Shown here in pieces: positions 1 to 7,607 of a stretch of DNA of 64,000 bases (the stretch's first letter is position 1; each line of letters starts with the position of its first letter). The DNA lies in contig NZ_VHQG01000002.1 in NCBI RefSeq assembly GCF_006517435.1, forward strand, positions 1,361,806 to 1,425,805, given 5' to 3'. A model generated the notes under the pieces. The model did not search any database. It worked only from the letters and a program-made list of their open reading frames with translations, and was not told the origin of the DNA. Made by a program: the position numbers and the translations under genes. Source of the stretch: Schumannella soli (GTDB taxonomy: Bacteria > Actinomycetota > Actinomycetes > Actinomycetales > Microbacteriaceae).

Positions 1-289
1 CCGCGAGGCGCTGCTGCTCCTCGGCGGCCAGCACGACCGACTCCTGCGCGGCGAGGGCCTGGTTGACGCGGGCGCGGGCCTGACCGACGAGCTTGCCGGC
101 GGCAGCCTTCTCGCTGCCCGGCAGGTCGCGGATCGCGCCGTTCAGTCGGGCGAGCGGCGAGTGCTCGGCGGTGTGCTCGGTGCGGGCGGAGCGGAGGGCG
201 GTCGAGTCGCCGGCCGCGGAGATGGCCGCGAGCGCGGCATCCACCGCCTCCGCGACCGCCTGCTCGGTGATCTGGGGGGTGTCGGACAC
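1..289 (-). CDS. pheS: Phenylalanine-tRNA ligase alpha subunit, N-terminal part (cut by window edge)
   Basis: Only the first 96 or so codons are inside the window. They read VSDTPQITEQAVAEAVDAAL and continue as a charged, alanine-rich helical stretch ending in AAQESVVLAAEEQQ. This matches the N-terminal helical arm of bacterial PheS, which contacts tRNA-Phe; the catalytic class II core lies outside. The enzyme charges tRNA-Phe in the cytoplasm as an alpha2-beta2 tetramer with PheT. The start is GTG at 289. There is no Shine-Dalgarno sequence, but a TAGACT -10 box ends 8 bases upstream, so the mRNA may be leaderless. The gene lies downstream of the infC-rpmI-rplT-methyltransferase block on the same strand, the usual actinobacterial order, here with a glutamate importer inserted between. 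Confidence 0.8.
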   Translation of the reverse strand, partial: MSDTPQITEQAVAEAVDAALAAISAAGDSTALRSARTEHTAEHSPLARLNGAIRDLPGSEKAAAGKLVGQARARVNQALAAQESVVLAAEEQQRLA

Positions 290-297
290 GAGAATCG

Positions 298-303
298 AGT
301 CTA
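298..303 (-). promoter_or_regulatory. Probable -10 box of pheS
   Basis: The minus strand reads TAGACT, followed by 8 bases and then the GTG start of pheS. The position would place transcription initiation at or within two bases of the start codon. Inferred from the TAnnnT actinobacterial -10 pattern; no convincing -35 is visible. Confidence 0.45.
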
Positions 304-307
304 ACGA

Positions 308-352
308 CGCGCGGCGGGCCGGTCGCCGTCCGGCGATCCTGCCCGCCGCGCG
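308..352. terminator. Nested hairpin after gluD
   Basis: A perfect 12-bp inverted repeat (308-319 with 341-352) encloses a second perfect 6-bp stem (323-328 with 331-336). It lies between the stop of gluD and the start of pheS, both on the minus strand. It has no U-tract, which is common in GC-rich actinobacteria. It probably terminates the glu operon. Confidence 0.6.
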
Positions 353-374
353 CGGAGGGTGTTCGGCTGAGGCG

Positions 375-1298
375 CTAGATGCCGCCGGCGCCGGTGCCGC
401 CGGCGTCGGGGTTCGCCAGGCGCATCACCGATGTGCCGGTCGGGAAGCCGGCCAGCCCGTCATCTCCGTCGCCGCCCTTGCGTCCGCCCTTGCGCCCGCC
501 GCCGCGCAGGCGCACCTCGAGCAGCTTCGCGAAGCCCGCGAGCACGAGGCAGAGCGCGATGTAGATCGAGCCCATGACGATCGCGGAGGGGATGATCGGC
601 GAGCCGTACTGCAGCTGCGTTCCGTAGAACTTCGCGAGGTACAGCAGCTCCTGGTAGGTGACGATGAAGCCGAGCGCGGTGTCCTTGAGCACGACCACGA
701 GCTGCGCCACGATGATCGGCAGCATCGCGCGCACCGCCTGCGGCAGCAGGATCATGCGCATCAGCTGCCCCTTGCGCAGGCCGATCGCCATGCCGGCCTC
801 GCGCTGGCCTTTGGGAAGTGACTCGACGCCCGCACGGAAGATCTCGGCGAAGACGGCGCCGTTGTACAGCGTGAGACCCGCGACCACCGCGATGAACGGC
901 GTGAGGCGGATGCCGATGGTCGGCAGGCCGTAGTAGAAGAGCATCATCAGGATCAGCAGCGGGATCGCGCGGAAGAGCTCGGTGATCAGCATCACCGGCA
1001 CCCGCACCGCGGCGTGATCGCTGAGTCGCCCCATCGCCAGCACGAATCCGAGCACGATCGCCAGCACGCCGCCGACGGCGAAGGCGGCGAGGGTGCGGGC
1101 GAGGGCGGCGAGGATGTCGTTCCACACCAGCGCGTACCCGAAGATCGACCACTTCTGGGCCGAGAACTGCCCTGTGACGGCGAAGCGGTAGACGATGAAT
1201 CCGAGGATCACCGCGACCACCACCACGGTGATGGCGCCGATGACGACCTGGCGCCGGCGCGCCCGGGGGCCGGGGGTGTCGAAGAGCACCGAGCTCAT
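375..1298 (-). CDS. gluD: Glutamate/amino-acid ABC transporter permease, GluD type
   Basis: A 307-residue polytopic membrane permease of the polar amino-acid (HisMQ) family. Hydrophobic segments are clear at about residues 18-42, 66-90, 100-125 and 135-155, with more near 215-275. The cytoplasmic EAA loop that docks on the ATPase reads EAGMAIGLRKGQLMRMILLP at about 168-187. The C terminus is an Arg/Lys/Gly-rich tail. The ATG at 1298 overlaps the gluC stop by 4 bases (ATGA), so the two are translationally coupled. The same reading frame stays open far upstream by chance, but that part lies under gluC and gluB and is not coding. With gluA, gluB and gluC it forms a complete importer; glutamate specificity is inferred from the Corynebacterium gluABCD order. 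Confidence 0.85.
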   Translation of the reverse strand: MSSVLFDTPGPRARRRQVVIGAITVVVVAVILGFIVYRFAVTGQFSAQKWSIFGYALVWNDILAALARTLAAFAVGGVLAIVLGFVLAMGRLSDHAAVRVPVMLITELFRAIPLLILMMLFYYGLPTIGIRLTPFIAVVAGLTLYNGAVFAEIFRAGVESLPKGQREAGMAIGLRKGQLMRMILLPQAVRAMLPIIVAQLVVVLKDTALGFIVTYQELLYLAKFYGTQLQYGSPIIPSAIVMGSIYIALCLVLAGFAKLLEVRLRGGGRKGGRKGGDGDDGLAGFPTGTSVMRLANPDAGGTGAGGI

Positions 1299-1942
1299 CG
1301 GGCCAGCCTCCACTTCTTCTCGAGGGCGCGTTGCGCCCAGGACAGCAACGCGGCCAGCGCGATGAAGATGACCGCCACCCAGAGCAGCACGACCAGCTGC
1401 GGCTCGCCGCGCTCGGAGAGGTAGGCGCGGATCGCGCCCGCGTCGAGCACCGAGAAGCCGGCCGCGATGGTCGTGTTCTTCAGCAGCGCGATGAAGACGT
1501 TCATGAGCGGCGGGATGATCGCGCGGAACGCCTGGGGCAGCACGACCAGCGTCATCGACTGGCCGAAGGTGAGCCCGATGGCCCGCGCCGCCTCCGCCTG
1601 GCCGAGCGGAACCGTGTTGATTCCGGAGCGCAGCGCTTCGGCGACGTAGGTGGCCGTATAGAGCGACAGCGCGATGATCGCGAGCACGATGTAGTCGGCG
1701 CGCGGCAGCCCGAGCTTCGGGTAGCCGAAGACGAAGAAGAAGAAGATCAGCGTCAGCGGGGTGTTGCGCACGAGGTTGACGTAGATGGTGCCCAACGCGC
1801 GCATCGGCGCGACGGGTGAGACCCGGAAGGAGCCGACGATGGTCCCGAGCACCAGGGCGATGAGCCCCGACGCGAAGAACATGATCAGCGTGTTGCGGAA
1901 CCCCGTCACGAAGATGTCGAGGTTGTCGAGCAGCACGTTCAC
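1295..1942 (-). CDS. gluC: Glutamate/amino-acid ABC transporter permease, GluC type
   Basis: A 215-residue integral membrane protein of the HisMQ family, the shorter of the two permeases. It opens with a transmembrane helix at about residues 15-38, and the EAA motif QAEAARAIGLTFGQSM sits near 115-130. RNTPLTLIFFFFVF (about 60-73) is the conserved RGTP-like region of this family. It pairs with GluD in the membrane to form the translocation path for substrate delivered by the GluB lipoprotein, powered by GluA. The gene begins 72 bases after gluB, a gap occupied by a strong hairpin, and its stop overlaps the gluD start by 4 bases. Confidence 0.85.
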   Translation of the reverse strand: MNVLLDNLDIFVTGFRNTLIMFFASGLIALVLGTIVGSFRVSPVAPMRALGTIYVNLVRNTPLTLIFFFFVFGYPKLGLPRADYIVLAIIALSLYTATYVAEALRSGINTVPLGQAEAARAIGLTFGQSMTLVVLPQAFRAIIPPLMNVFIALLKNTTIAAGFSVLDAGAIRAYLSERGEPQLVVLLWVAVIFIALAALLSWAQRALEKKWRLAR

Positions 1943-1975
1943 GCGCGCTCCTTCCGGTGCGATCGAATGGTGGAT

Positions 1976-2006
1976 GCGGGGCGGCGCCGCCTCGGCGCCG
2001 CCCCGC
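1976..2006. promoter_or_regulatory. gluB-gluC intercistronic hairpin
   Basis: A perfect 13-bp GC-only inverted repeat (1976-1988 with 1994-2006) with a 5-base loop sits between gluB and gluC. Such structures inside binding-protein operons commonly protect the upstream message or partly terminate transcription, so that the binding protein outnumbers the permeases. That role is inferred here. Confidence 0.6.
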
Positions 2007-2014
2007 CGTGCCGA

Positions 2015-2920
2015 CTACTGGTAGTCGTCGACCTCGGGCTGGTCGACCTTGGTGCCGGAGGCGCCCAGGGTCGCGTCGTAGATGCCCGTCCAGACCTCGC
2101 TGCCGTCGGTGAAGGTCTTGTTGATGAAGTGGCGCAGTGCCGAGTCGCCCTTCGGCAGGCCGACGCCGTACTTCTCGGTGCTGAACGGCTTGCCGACGAC
2201 CTCGAGGTCGTCCGGAGCCTGCGCGGCGTAGCCGATGAGGATCGCCTCGTCGGTGGTCACCGCGTCGACGCTGCCGTCGTTGAGCGCGTCGACGCACTGC
2301 GAGTAGGTGTCGAACTCGGTCGTCTTGGTGTCGGGGAAGTTCGCCTTGATGTTCTGGATCGGCGTCGAGCCCGTCGCCGAGCAGACGGTCTTGCCGGCGA
2401 GGTCCTTCTCGGACTTGATCTCGGTGTTGCCCTTCTTCACCAGCAGACCCTGGCCCGTGACGAAGTAGGGGCCGGCGAAGTCGATCTGCTGCTTGCGGGC
2501 ATCCGTGATCGAGTAGGTGCCGACGTAGTAGTCGATGTCGCCGTTCACGATCGCCGACTCGCGGTTCGCGCTCGGGATCGCCTTGAACTCGATCTGCTTC
2601 TCGCTGAAGCCGAGCGACGCGGCGATCCACTTGGCGATCTCGATGTCGAAACCGGAGCGCTTGCCGGTGGCCGCGTCCAGGAAGCCGAGGTTCGGCTGGT
2701 CCTCCTTGACGCCGACCGTGATCTTGCCGGCGGCCTTGGCCTTGTCGTACGTCGGGCTTCCGGTCAGATCGACGTTGTCCGCGACCGTGTACAGGTCCTT
2801 CGGCGGCTCGGAGGCGTCTCCGCCGCCGGCCGAAGGCGGGGCGCCCTGGGCGCATCCCGCCAATGTCAGTGCCGCCGCGGCGGCCGTCGCGACGATCGCG
2901 ACGCTCCACTTCTTGCGCAT
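2015..2920 (-). CDS. gluB: Glutamate-binding lipoprotein of the Glu ABC transporter
   Basis: A 301-residue extracytoplasmic solute-binding protein (family 3, SBP_bac_3). It has a lipoprotein signal peptide: basic MRKKW, a hydrophobic alanine-rich core, and the lipobox LAGC with Cys23 as the lipidation site, followed by a Gly/Pro linker. The mature part carries ITVGVKEDQPNLGFLD near the start and FDIEIAKWIAASLG, both typical of amino-acid binding lobes. It captures the amino acid outside the membrane and hands it to GluCD. A 144-base gap containing two short hairpins separates it from gluA. Glutamate or glutamine is the likely ligand; the exact substrate cannot be read from sequence. Confidence 0.85.
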   Translation of the reverse strand: MRKKWSVAIVATAAAAALTLAGCAQGAPPSAGGGDASEPPKDLYTVADNVDLTGSPTYDKAKAAGKITVGVKEDQPNLGFLDAATGKRSGFDIEIAKWIAASLGFSEKQIEFKAIPSANRESAIVNGDIDYYVGTYSITDARKQQIDFAGPYFVTGQGLLVKKGNTEIKSEKDLAGKTVCSATGSTPIQNIKANFPDTKTTEFDTYSQCVDALNDGSVDAVTTDEAILIGYAAQAPDDLEVVGKPFSTEKYGVGLPKGDSALRHFINKTFTDGSEVWTGIYDATLGASGTKVDQPEVDDYQ

Positions 2921-2941
2921 GCTGTGTTCCTCTCCTCGGTG

Positions 2942-2960
2942 CGGACCGGGTCACGGTCCG
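2942..2960. repeat. Hairpin in the gluB leader
   Basis: A 7-bp inverted repeat (2942-2948 with 2954-2960) with a 5-base loop lies 21 bases upstream of the gluB start, within the gluA-gluB gap. It may stabilise the gluB message; function unproven. Confidence 0.35.
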
Positions 2961-3038
2961 GAGTCTCTGGTCGGGTTGCCGCCCCTTGTGGGGCGGGTGG
3001 TGCTGCCACGGCCTCCGTCGTCGGAGCCGGGACGTCAG

Positions 3039-3061
3039 CGAGGCGGACGCGATCCGCCTCG
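3039..3061. repeat. Hairpin directly after gluA
   Basis: A perfect 9-bp inverted repeat (3039-3047 with 3053-3061) with a 5-base loop ends 3 bases before the gluA stop codon region. It may be a partial terminator or a 3'-end stabiliser between gluA and gluB. Confidence 0.45.
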
Positions 3062-3064
3062 GAA

Positions 3065-3802
3065 TCAGTGGGTGAGGATCTTCGACAGGAAGTCCTTGGC
3101 GCGGTCGGACTCCGGGTTCGTGAAGAAGTCCTCGGGCTTGCGGTCTTCGACGATCTGCCCGTCGGCCATGAAGACGACGCGGTCGGCGGCCTTGCGAGCG
3201 AAGCCCATCTCGTGGGTGACGACGATCATCGTCATGCCCTCCTTGGCCAGCTGGACCATGGTGTCGAGCACCTCGTTGATCATCTCCGGGTCGAGGGCCG
3301 ATGTCGGCTCGTCGAACAGGATGAGCTGCGGGTCCATCGCGAGGGCGCGGGCGATCGCGACGCGCTGCTGCTGACCGCCCGAGAGCTGAGCGGGGAGCTT
3401 CTTCGCCTGGTTGGCGACGCCGACGCGGTCGAGCAGCTCCATGGCGCGCTTCTCGGCCTCCGCCTTGCTCTTGCCGCGCACCTTGATGGGACCGAGCGTG
3501 ACGTTCTCGAGGATCGTCTTGTGCGCGAAGAGGTTGAACGACTGGAACACCATGCCGACGTCGGCCCGCAGCCTCGCGAGCGCGGCGCCCTCACTGGGAA
3601 GCGGGGTACCGCCGATGGTGATCGTGCCGTCGTCGATCGTCTCCAGGCGGTTGATCGCGCGGCAGAGGGTCGACTTGCCCGATCCGGACGGGCCGATCAC
3701 GACGACGACCTCGCCCTTGGCGACCGTCGTCGAGATGTTCTTCAGAACATGCAGATCGCCGTAGTGCTTGTTGACGGAATCGAGGACGACCAGAGGTTCC
3801 AT
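3065..3802 (-). CDS. gluA: Glutamate ABC transporter ATP-binding protein
   Basis: A 245-residue ATPase of the polar amino-acid importer family (GlnQ/GluA). All nucleotide-binding elements are present: Walker A GPSGSGKST at residues 37-45, Q-loop near 87, signature LSGGQ at 140-144, Walker B LILFDEP at 160-166 with the D-loop SALD, and the H-loop histidine in VVTHE near 198. It energises the GluCD permease from the cytoplasm. It is the first gene of a gluA-gluB-gluC-gluD operon, the same order as in Corynebacterium. The ATG at 3802 has no clear Shine-Dalgarno sequence. Upstream lie a candidate -10 box and a 14-bp dyad, so an amino-acid or nitrogen-responsive regulator is plausible. Confidence 0.9.
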   Translation of the reverse strand: MEPLVVLDSVNKHYGDLHVLKNISTTVAKGEVVVVIGPSGSGKSTLCRAINRLETIDDGTITIGGTPLPSEGAALARLRADVGMVFQSFNLFAHKTILENVTLGPIKVRGKSKAEAEKRAMELLDRVGVANQAKKLPAQLSGGQQQRVAIARALAMDPQLILFDEPTSALDPEMINEVLDTMVQLAKEGMTMIVVTHEMGFARKAADRVVFMADGQIVEDRKPEDFFTNPESDRAKDFLSKILTH

Positions 3803-3849
3803 CTAGACAGACAAGCAGACCCCCGCATGAGGGGCAATCCCCGACGCAC

Positions 3850-3888
3850 AACGTAACCAGGCCGTAACGCAGATCCGACATGTGTCGG
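3850..3888 (-). promoter_or_regulatory. Candidate gluABCD promoter with operator-like dyad
   Basis: On the minus strand a TACGTT -10-like box (3850-3855) lies about 50 bases before gluA. A dyad CCGACA-TG-TGTCGG (3875-3888) covers the expected -35 region. GTTACG also occurs twice in the spacer. The position is what one expects of a repressor site; no regulator is identified. Confidence 0.35.
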
Positions 3889-3947
3889 CGAGATCGGATG
3901 CCGTCGGCGGCATGAATCGACAGCGGCGGCGGTCGGCGGCCGTCGCG

Positions 3948-4757
3948 TCAGGCCCGCGCGCGCTGCGCGAAGGCACTCTGGTAGAGGCAGACCGAGGCGG
4001 CCGTCGCCAGGTTCATCGACTCGGCGTGACCGTAGATCGGCACCCTCACCGAGGCATCGGCGAGGGCGACGTGCTCGTCGAGCAGACCCCGGGCCTCGTT
4101 GCCGAAGAGCCACGCCGTCGGCTCGGCCAGGCGCTCCCCCAGGTCGGGCAGCTCTCCCCCGTCGATGTCGGCGGCCAGGATCGTCACGCCGGCAGCGCGC
4201 AGCCGGTCGAGGGTCGGCTCCAGCTCGAGATCCTGGACGATCGGCAAGTGGAACAGCGAACCCGTGGTCGAGCGCACGACCTTCGGGTTGTACATGTCGA
4301 CGCTGCGGCCGGTCAGCAGCACCGCATCGGCGCCGGCGGCGTCGGCGGCGCGGATGATCGTGCCGGCGTTGCCGGGATCGCGGATCTCCTCGAGCACGGC
4401 GACGAGTCGCGGGCCGGCGGCGAGCACCGCATCCAGGTCGGAGCTGAGGTGGCGGGCCGTCGCGACAACGCCCTGCGGGGTGACCGTGTCGGCCATCGCC
4501 TCGAGCACGTTGTCGCGCACGGGCTGGGCTTCGACACCCTGGGCGGCGGCGAGCGCGATGAGATCGGCGAGGCGGTCCTGCACCGAGACGCTCACGTAGA
4601 GGTCGACGAGCAGTTCGGGGCGATAGCGCAGCGCCTCGTCCACGGCCTGAGGGCCTTCGAGCAGGAAGAGGCCGGTGTCGGCGCGGGCGCCGCGCTTGGC
4701 GAGCTTCGCCACGGCGCGCACCCGCGGCGAACGCGGATTGTCGATCACGGTCGGCAT
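3948..4757 (-). CDS. TrmH/SpoU-family RNA 2'-O-ribose methyltransferase
   Basis: A 269-residue SPOUT methyltransferase. The N-terminal third (SPRVRAVAKLAKRGARADTG, then LFLLEGPQAVDEAL) resembles the substrate-binding domain of SpoU enzymes. The C-terminal part has the three SpoU motifs that build the trefoil-knotted SAM site: EEIRDPGNAGTIIRAADAAG near 142-161, WLFGNEARGL near 219, and VPIYGHAESMNLATAASV near 241. It transfers methyl from SAM to a ribose 2'-OH, probably in 23S rRNA. In many actinobacteria such a gene lies between rplT and pheS, as here. Which nucleotide is modified cannot be told. Confidence 0.85.
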   Translation of the reverse strand: MPTVIDNPRSPRVRAVAKLAKRGARADTGLFLLEGPQAVDEALRYRPELLVDLYVSVSVQDRLADLIALAAAQGVEAQPVRDNVLEAMADTVTPQGVVATARHLSSDLDAVLAAGPRLVAVLEEIRDPGNAGTIIRAADAAGADAVLLTGRSVDMYNPKVVRSTTGSLFHLPIVQDLELEPTLDRLRAAGVTILAADIDGGELPDLGERLAEPTAWLFGNEARGLLDEHVALADASVRVPIYGHAESMNLATAASVCLYQSAFAQRARA

Positions 4758-4783
4758 CGTAACGAAGACCGGCGGCGGGAACG

Positions 4784-4823
4784 CGAACGGCGCGCATCCC
4801 CCGAGAGGAATGCGCGCCGTTCG
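4784..4823. terminator. Terminator of infC-rpmI-rplT
   Basis: A perfect 14-bp inverted repeat (4784-4797 with 4810-4823) with a 12-base loop lies about 50 bases after the rplT stop and ahead of the methyltransferase start. It is the strongest hairpin in the gap and probably ends the ribosomal operon transcript. Confidence 0.7.
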
Positions 4824-4873
4824 TGTCGTTCTCTGCGTGGTCGTCAGACGGTCACGGGATGCCGAGCATCAGC

Positions 4874-5260
4874 TCATGCGGCGTCGGCCTTGGCGTTGAC
4901 GTCGGCCGGGAGCGCCTTCTTGGCGGTCTCGACGAGCGCCGCGAAGGTCGCCGCGTCGTTGACCGCGAGCTCCGCGAGGATGCGACGGTCGACCTCGACA
5001 CCGGCGAGACCCAGACCCTGGATCAGGCGGTTGTAGGTGAGGCCGTTCGCACGCGACGCGGCGTTGATGCGCTGGATCCAGAGGCGGCGGAACTCGCCCT
5101 TCTTGGCGCGACGGTCGCGGTAGGCGTAGACGAGCGAGTGAGTGACCTGCTCCTTGGCCTTGCGGTAGAGGCGCGATCGCTGACCGCGGTATCCCTCTGC
5201 GCGCTCGAGGATGACCCGGCGCTTCTTGTGGGCGTTGACTGCGCGCTTGACACGTGCCAT
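4874..5260 (-). CDS. rplT: 50S ribosomal protein L20
   Basis: A 128-residue protein starting [20 protein letters not shown], the characteristic L20 N terminus, followed by [17 protein letters not shown] and [21 protein letters not shown]20 binds 23S rRNA early in large-subunit assembly, and in other bacteria it represses its own operon. The C terminus carries about 12 residues beyond the usual end ([14 protein letters not shown]). It is the last gene of infC-rpmI-rplT, 30 bases after rpmI, and is followed by a strong terminator. Confidence 0.97.
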   Translation of the reverse strand: MARVKRAVNAHKKRRVILERAEGYRGQRSRLYRKAKEQVTHSLVYAYRDRRAKKGEFRRLWIQRINAASRANGLTYNRLIQGLGLAGVEVDRRILAELAVNDAATFAALVETAKKALPADVNAKADAA

Positions 5261-5290
5261 TTCAGTTCGTCCTTAAATCCGTAGCCGGGC

Positions 5291-5477
5291 TTACTTGCCC
5301 AGGAGCTTCTTGATGACCTTGGCGTCCTGCGGAGCGAGGACGACGTCGCGGTTGAGGCGACGGGTGAGCTCGCTCGACTTGCGCTCGAGGTTGTGGCGCA
5401 TGCCCGCGCCCTGCTTCACGACCTTGCCGGTGCCGGTGAGGCGGAACCGCTTCTTCGCACCCGAGTGCGTCTTCTGC

Positions 5478-5485
<8 letters not shown>
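5291..5485 (-). CDS. rpmI: 50S ribosomal protein L35
   Basis: A 64-residue basic protein, [20 protein letters not shown] at the start and [17 protein letters not shown] in the middle, a full-length L35. The ATG at 5485 lies inside the 3' end of infC; the two genes overlap by 8 bases, so translation is coupled. The frame remains open upstream of the ATG, but that part is infC in another frame. It belongs to the large subunit and is the middle gene of the infC operon. Confidence 0.97.
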
Positions 5486-6116
<631 letters not shown>

Positions 6117-6119
<3 letters not shown>

Positions 6120-6131
6120 GCGGAACTCCTT
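6117..6131 (-). promoter_or_regulatory. infC ribosome-binding site and rare ATC start codon
   Basis: The minus strand reads AAGGAG, then TTCCGC, then ATC (6119-6117), which decides the infC start. The good spacing together with a non-canonical start codon is the classic arrangement for autogenous control by IF-3. Confidence 0.75.
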
Positions 6132-6153
6132 ACGACGGGATGCTGCGTGCTCC

Positions 6154-6175
6154 GCTCCGTCCAGGCGGACGGGGC
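6154..6175 (-). promoter_or_regulatory. infC leader hairpin
   Basis: An inverted repeat (6154-6162 with 6167-6175; 8 of 9 pairs on the minus-strand RNA) lies about 35 bases upstream of the infC start. With the hairpin at 6320-6334 it makes the roughly 220-base leader structured. Confidence 0.45.
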
Positions 6176-6319
6176 GCATCGAAAGGAGGAGAATGAACTC
6201 TTCATCGGTCGCGAGCGACCGCATCACCCTTGCGCTGCCGGACGGATCCGACGGAGTGAAAACGACCCGGCACCTCTGCAGAAGCGCGGTGCGGGTGGGA
6301 GCGGAACTCCTCTTTCGAA

Positions 6320-6350
6320 CCGGGGAGACCCCGGAGCCTCGTCGATGATA
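6320..6350 (-). promoter_or_regulatory. infC promoter with extended -10 and start-proximal hairpin
   Basis: The minus strand reads TGCTATCAT (6353-6345), an extended -10 element. It is followed by a perfect 6-bp hairpin with a 3-base loop (6320-6325 with 6329-6334) at the expected 5' end of the transcript. The leader from here to the ATC start is about 220 bases, long enough for attenuation; that function is inferred. Confidence 0.45.
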
Positions 6351-6405
6351 GCAGGCTTCCGCCCGGCGCGGGCGTCGGCGGCCGGTGAGACGGCGCACGA
6401 GCGAA

Positions 6406-6411
6406 TAGGCT
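6406..6411 (+). promoter_or_regulatory. -10 box of the DUF1844 gene (leaderless type)
   Basis: TAGGCT, then 6 bases, then the GTG start at 6418. The spacing predicts transcription starting at the start codon. Confidence 0.5.
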
Positions 6412-6417
6412 CGGTGG

Positions 6418-6834
6418 GTGACCGACGCGCCCCATGCCCACGACGACCACTCGGTCGACCACGACTCCGCCGACCACGGGGCGGAGACCAGCTTCTCCTA
6501 CTCCGCCGACGACGAGATCCGCGACATCTCCGAGGTGCCGGCCGTCGAGCTGATCAACACGGTCGCGGTGCACCTCATGAGCGCCGCCGCCGTCAAGCTC
6601 GGTCTCGGCGACGGACCGGATGCGGCACGCGAGCTCGACCTCGACGAGGCGCGCAAGCTCATCACCTCGCTTGCCGGGCTGATCACGGCCGCCGCCCCCG
6701 AGGTCTCCGACTCTCACGCCCGCCCGCTGCGCGACGGGCTCCGTTCGCTGCAGCTGGCGTTCCGCGAGGCCTCGCCGATCCCCGACCCGATCGGCAAGGG
6801 ACCCGGCGAGAAGTGGACCGGGCCGGTCACCTGA
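6418..6834 (+). CDS. DUF1844 domain-containing protein
   Basis: A 138-residue acidic protein. The first 35 residues are His/Asp-rich ([16 protein letters not shown]) and probably disordered. The rest matches DUF1844: [40 protein letters not shown] and [12 protein letters not shown], a helical domain of unknown function common next to infC in actinobacteria. It starts with GTG at 6418 just after a TAGGCT box. It is divergent from infC and convergent with the sseB-like gene. No catalytic residues are recognisable. Confidence 0.8.
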   Translation: MTDAPHAHDDHSVDHDSADHGAETSFSYSADDEIRDISEVPAVELINTVAVHLMSAAAVKLGLGDGPDAARELDLDEARKLITSLAGLITAAAPEVSDSHARPLRDGLRSLQLAFREASPIPDPIGKGPGEKWTGPVT

Positions 6835-6850
6835 GCCCGGCGCAGCTCGT

Positions 6851-7603
6851 CTAGCCGACCACCCGGACTGCGAGCGAATCCACCCGCTCGGCGAGCAGCG
6901 CATCCGCACTCCACTTCGCGCCGAGCCTCTGCAGCACCGCCGCACGCTCGGCGTCGGCGAGTTCCTCGGAGAGCGCGACCGCGACGAGCAGCTCGGGTCC
7001 GGCGAGCCGCGCATCCGCGTCGCCGGACAGCGCGCGGATGCCGAGCACGGCCGGCTCGTCGGCCGTCGCCGCCTCGAGTGCGGCAGCGATCGCCGGATCC
7101 TCGTCGGCCGGCACGAAGGCGGCCTCGAGGGCGAGGGCCGCGAGATGGCTCCGGCGCAGGCCGAACTCGGTCGGCGTCGTCGGGTCGAGCACGACCCGGT
7201 CGGTCCCCTCGCCCGCCGCCGCGATCGCGACCCGGCGGGCCTCGACCGGAACGGGACGCGCGACGGGATTCCAGGCCTGCATGGCCGCGACGCCGGTGAA
7301 CGCGGGCAGCACGGGGCCGCCATCCGGACCGGCGACCGTCACGAGCGACAGCTCCTGGGTCTTGTCGACGAGCTGGCCGTGCGCGCCGATCCCCTCGTCG
7401 CCGCGTTCGACGAGCAGCGGCACGAGCAGGCGCACGGGGCGCAGCGCCTCGATCACCTCCTGCACGCCGACCTCCCGCGCGCGGAAGCGCTGGATCGACT
7501 CGATCAGCCGCGGATCGGCGCTGCCGTCGTCACCCGCCGCCGGGTTCGGCTCGAACGACCTCCCCGCGAAGGGGACGCCCGCCGAATCCGCGTGCGGCGT
7601 CAT
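6851..7603 (-). CDS. SseB-family protein
   Basis: A 250-residue soluble protein with the SseB N-terminal domain layout: LIESIQRFRAREVGVQEVIE, then VRLLVPLLVE, DKTQELSLVTVAGPDGGPVL and PAFTGVAAMQAWNP. These regions are typical of actinobacterial proteins annotated SseB. The molecular role is unknown; the Salmonella virulence protein sharing the name is unrelated in function. Its ATG lies 4 bases after the priA stop, so it is probably the last gene of the his operon. The C-terminal half is Ala/Glu-rich and less conserved. Confidence 0.7.
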   Translation of the reverse strand: MTPHADSAGVPFAGRSFEPNPAAGDDGSADPRLIESIQRFRAREVGVQEVIEALRPVRLLVPLLVERGDEGIGAHGQLVDKTQELSLVTVAGPDGGPVLPAFTGVAAMQAWNPVARPVPVEARRVAIAAAGEGTDRVVLDPTTPTEFGLRRSHLAALALEAAFVPADEDPAIAAALEAATADEPAVLGIRALSGDADARLAGPELLVAVALSEELADAERAAVLQRLGAKWSADALLAERVDSLAVRVVG

Positions 7604-7607
7604 CCGG

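Noticed and set aside
375..2954. One minus-strand frame open for 859 codons across the glu operon
   Set aside because: Only its last 307 codons encode a protein (gluD). The upstream part is Arg/Gly/Pro-rich frame noise lying under gluB and gluC, which have clear family motifs in other frames.
1967..3856. Plus-strand frame of 629 codons antisense to gluA and gluB
   Set aside because: The translation is Arg/Val/Asp/Leu-rich without motifs; long antisense frames are expected at this GC content because stop codons are rare.
6181..6348. Plus-strand mini-gene with GGAGGAG before an ATG inside the infC leader
   Set aside because: It is antisense to the infC leader, its predicted peptide has no recognisable features, and the purine run is more simply part of the leader structure.
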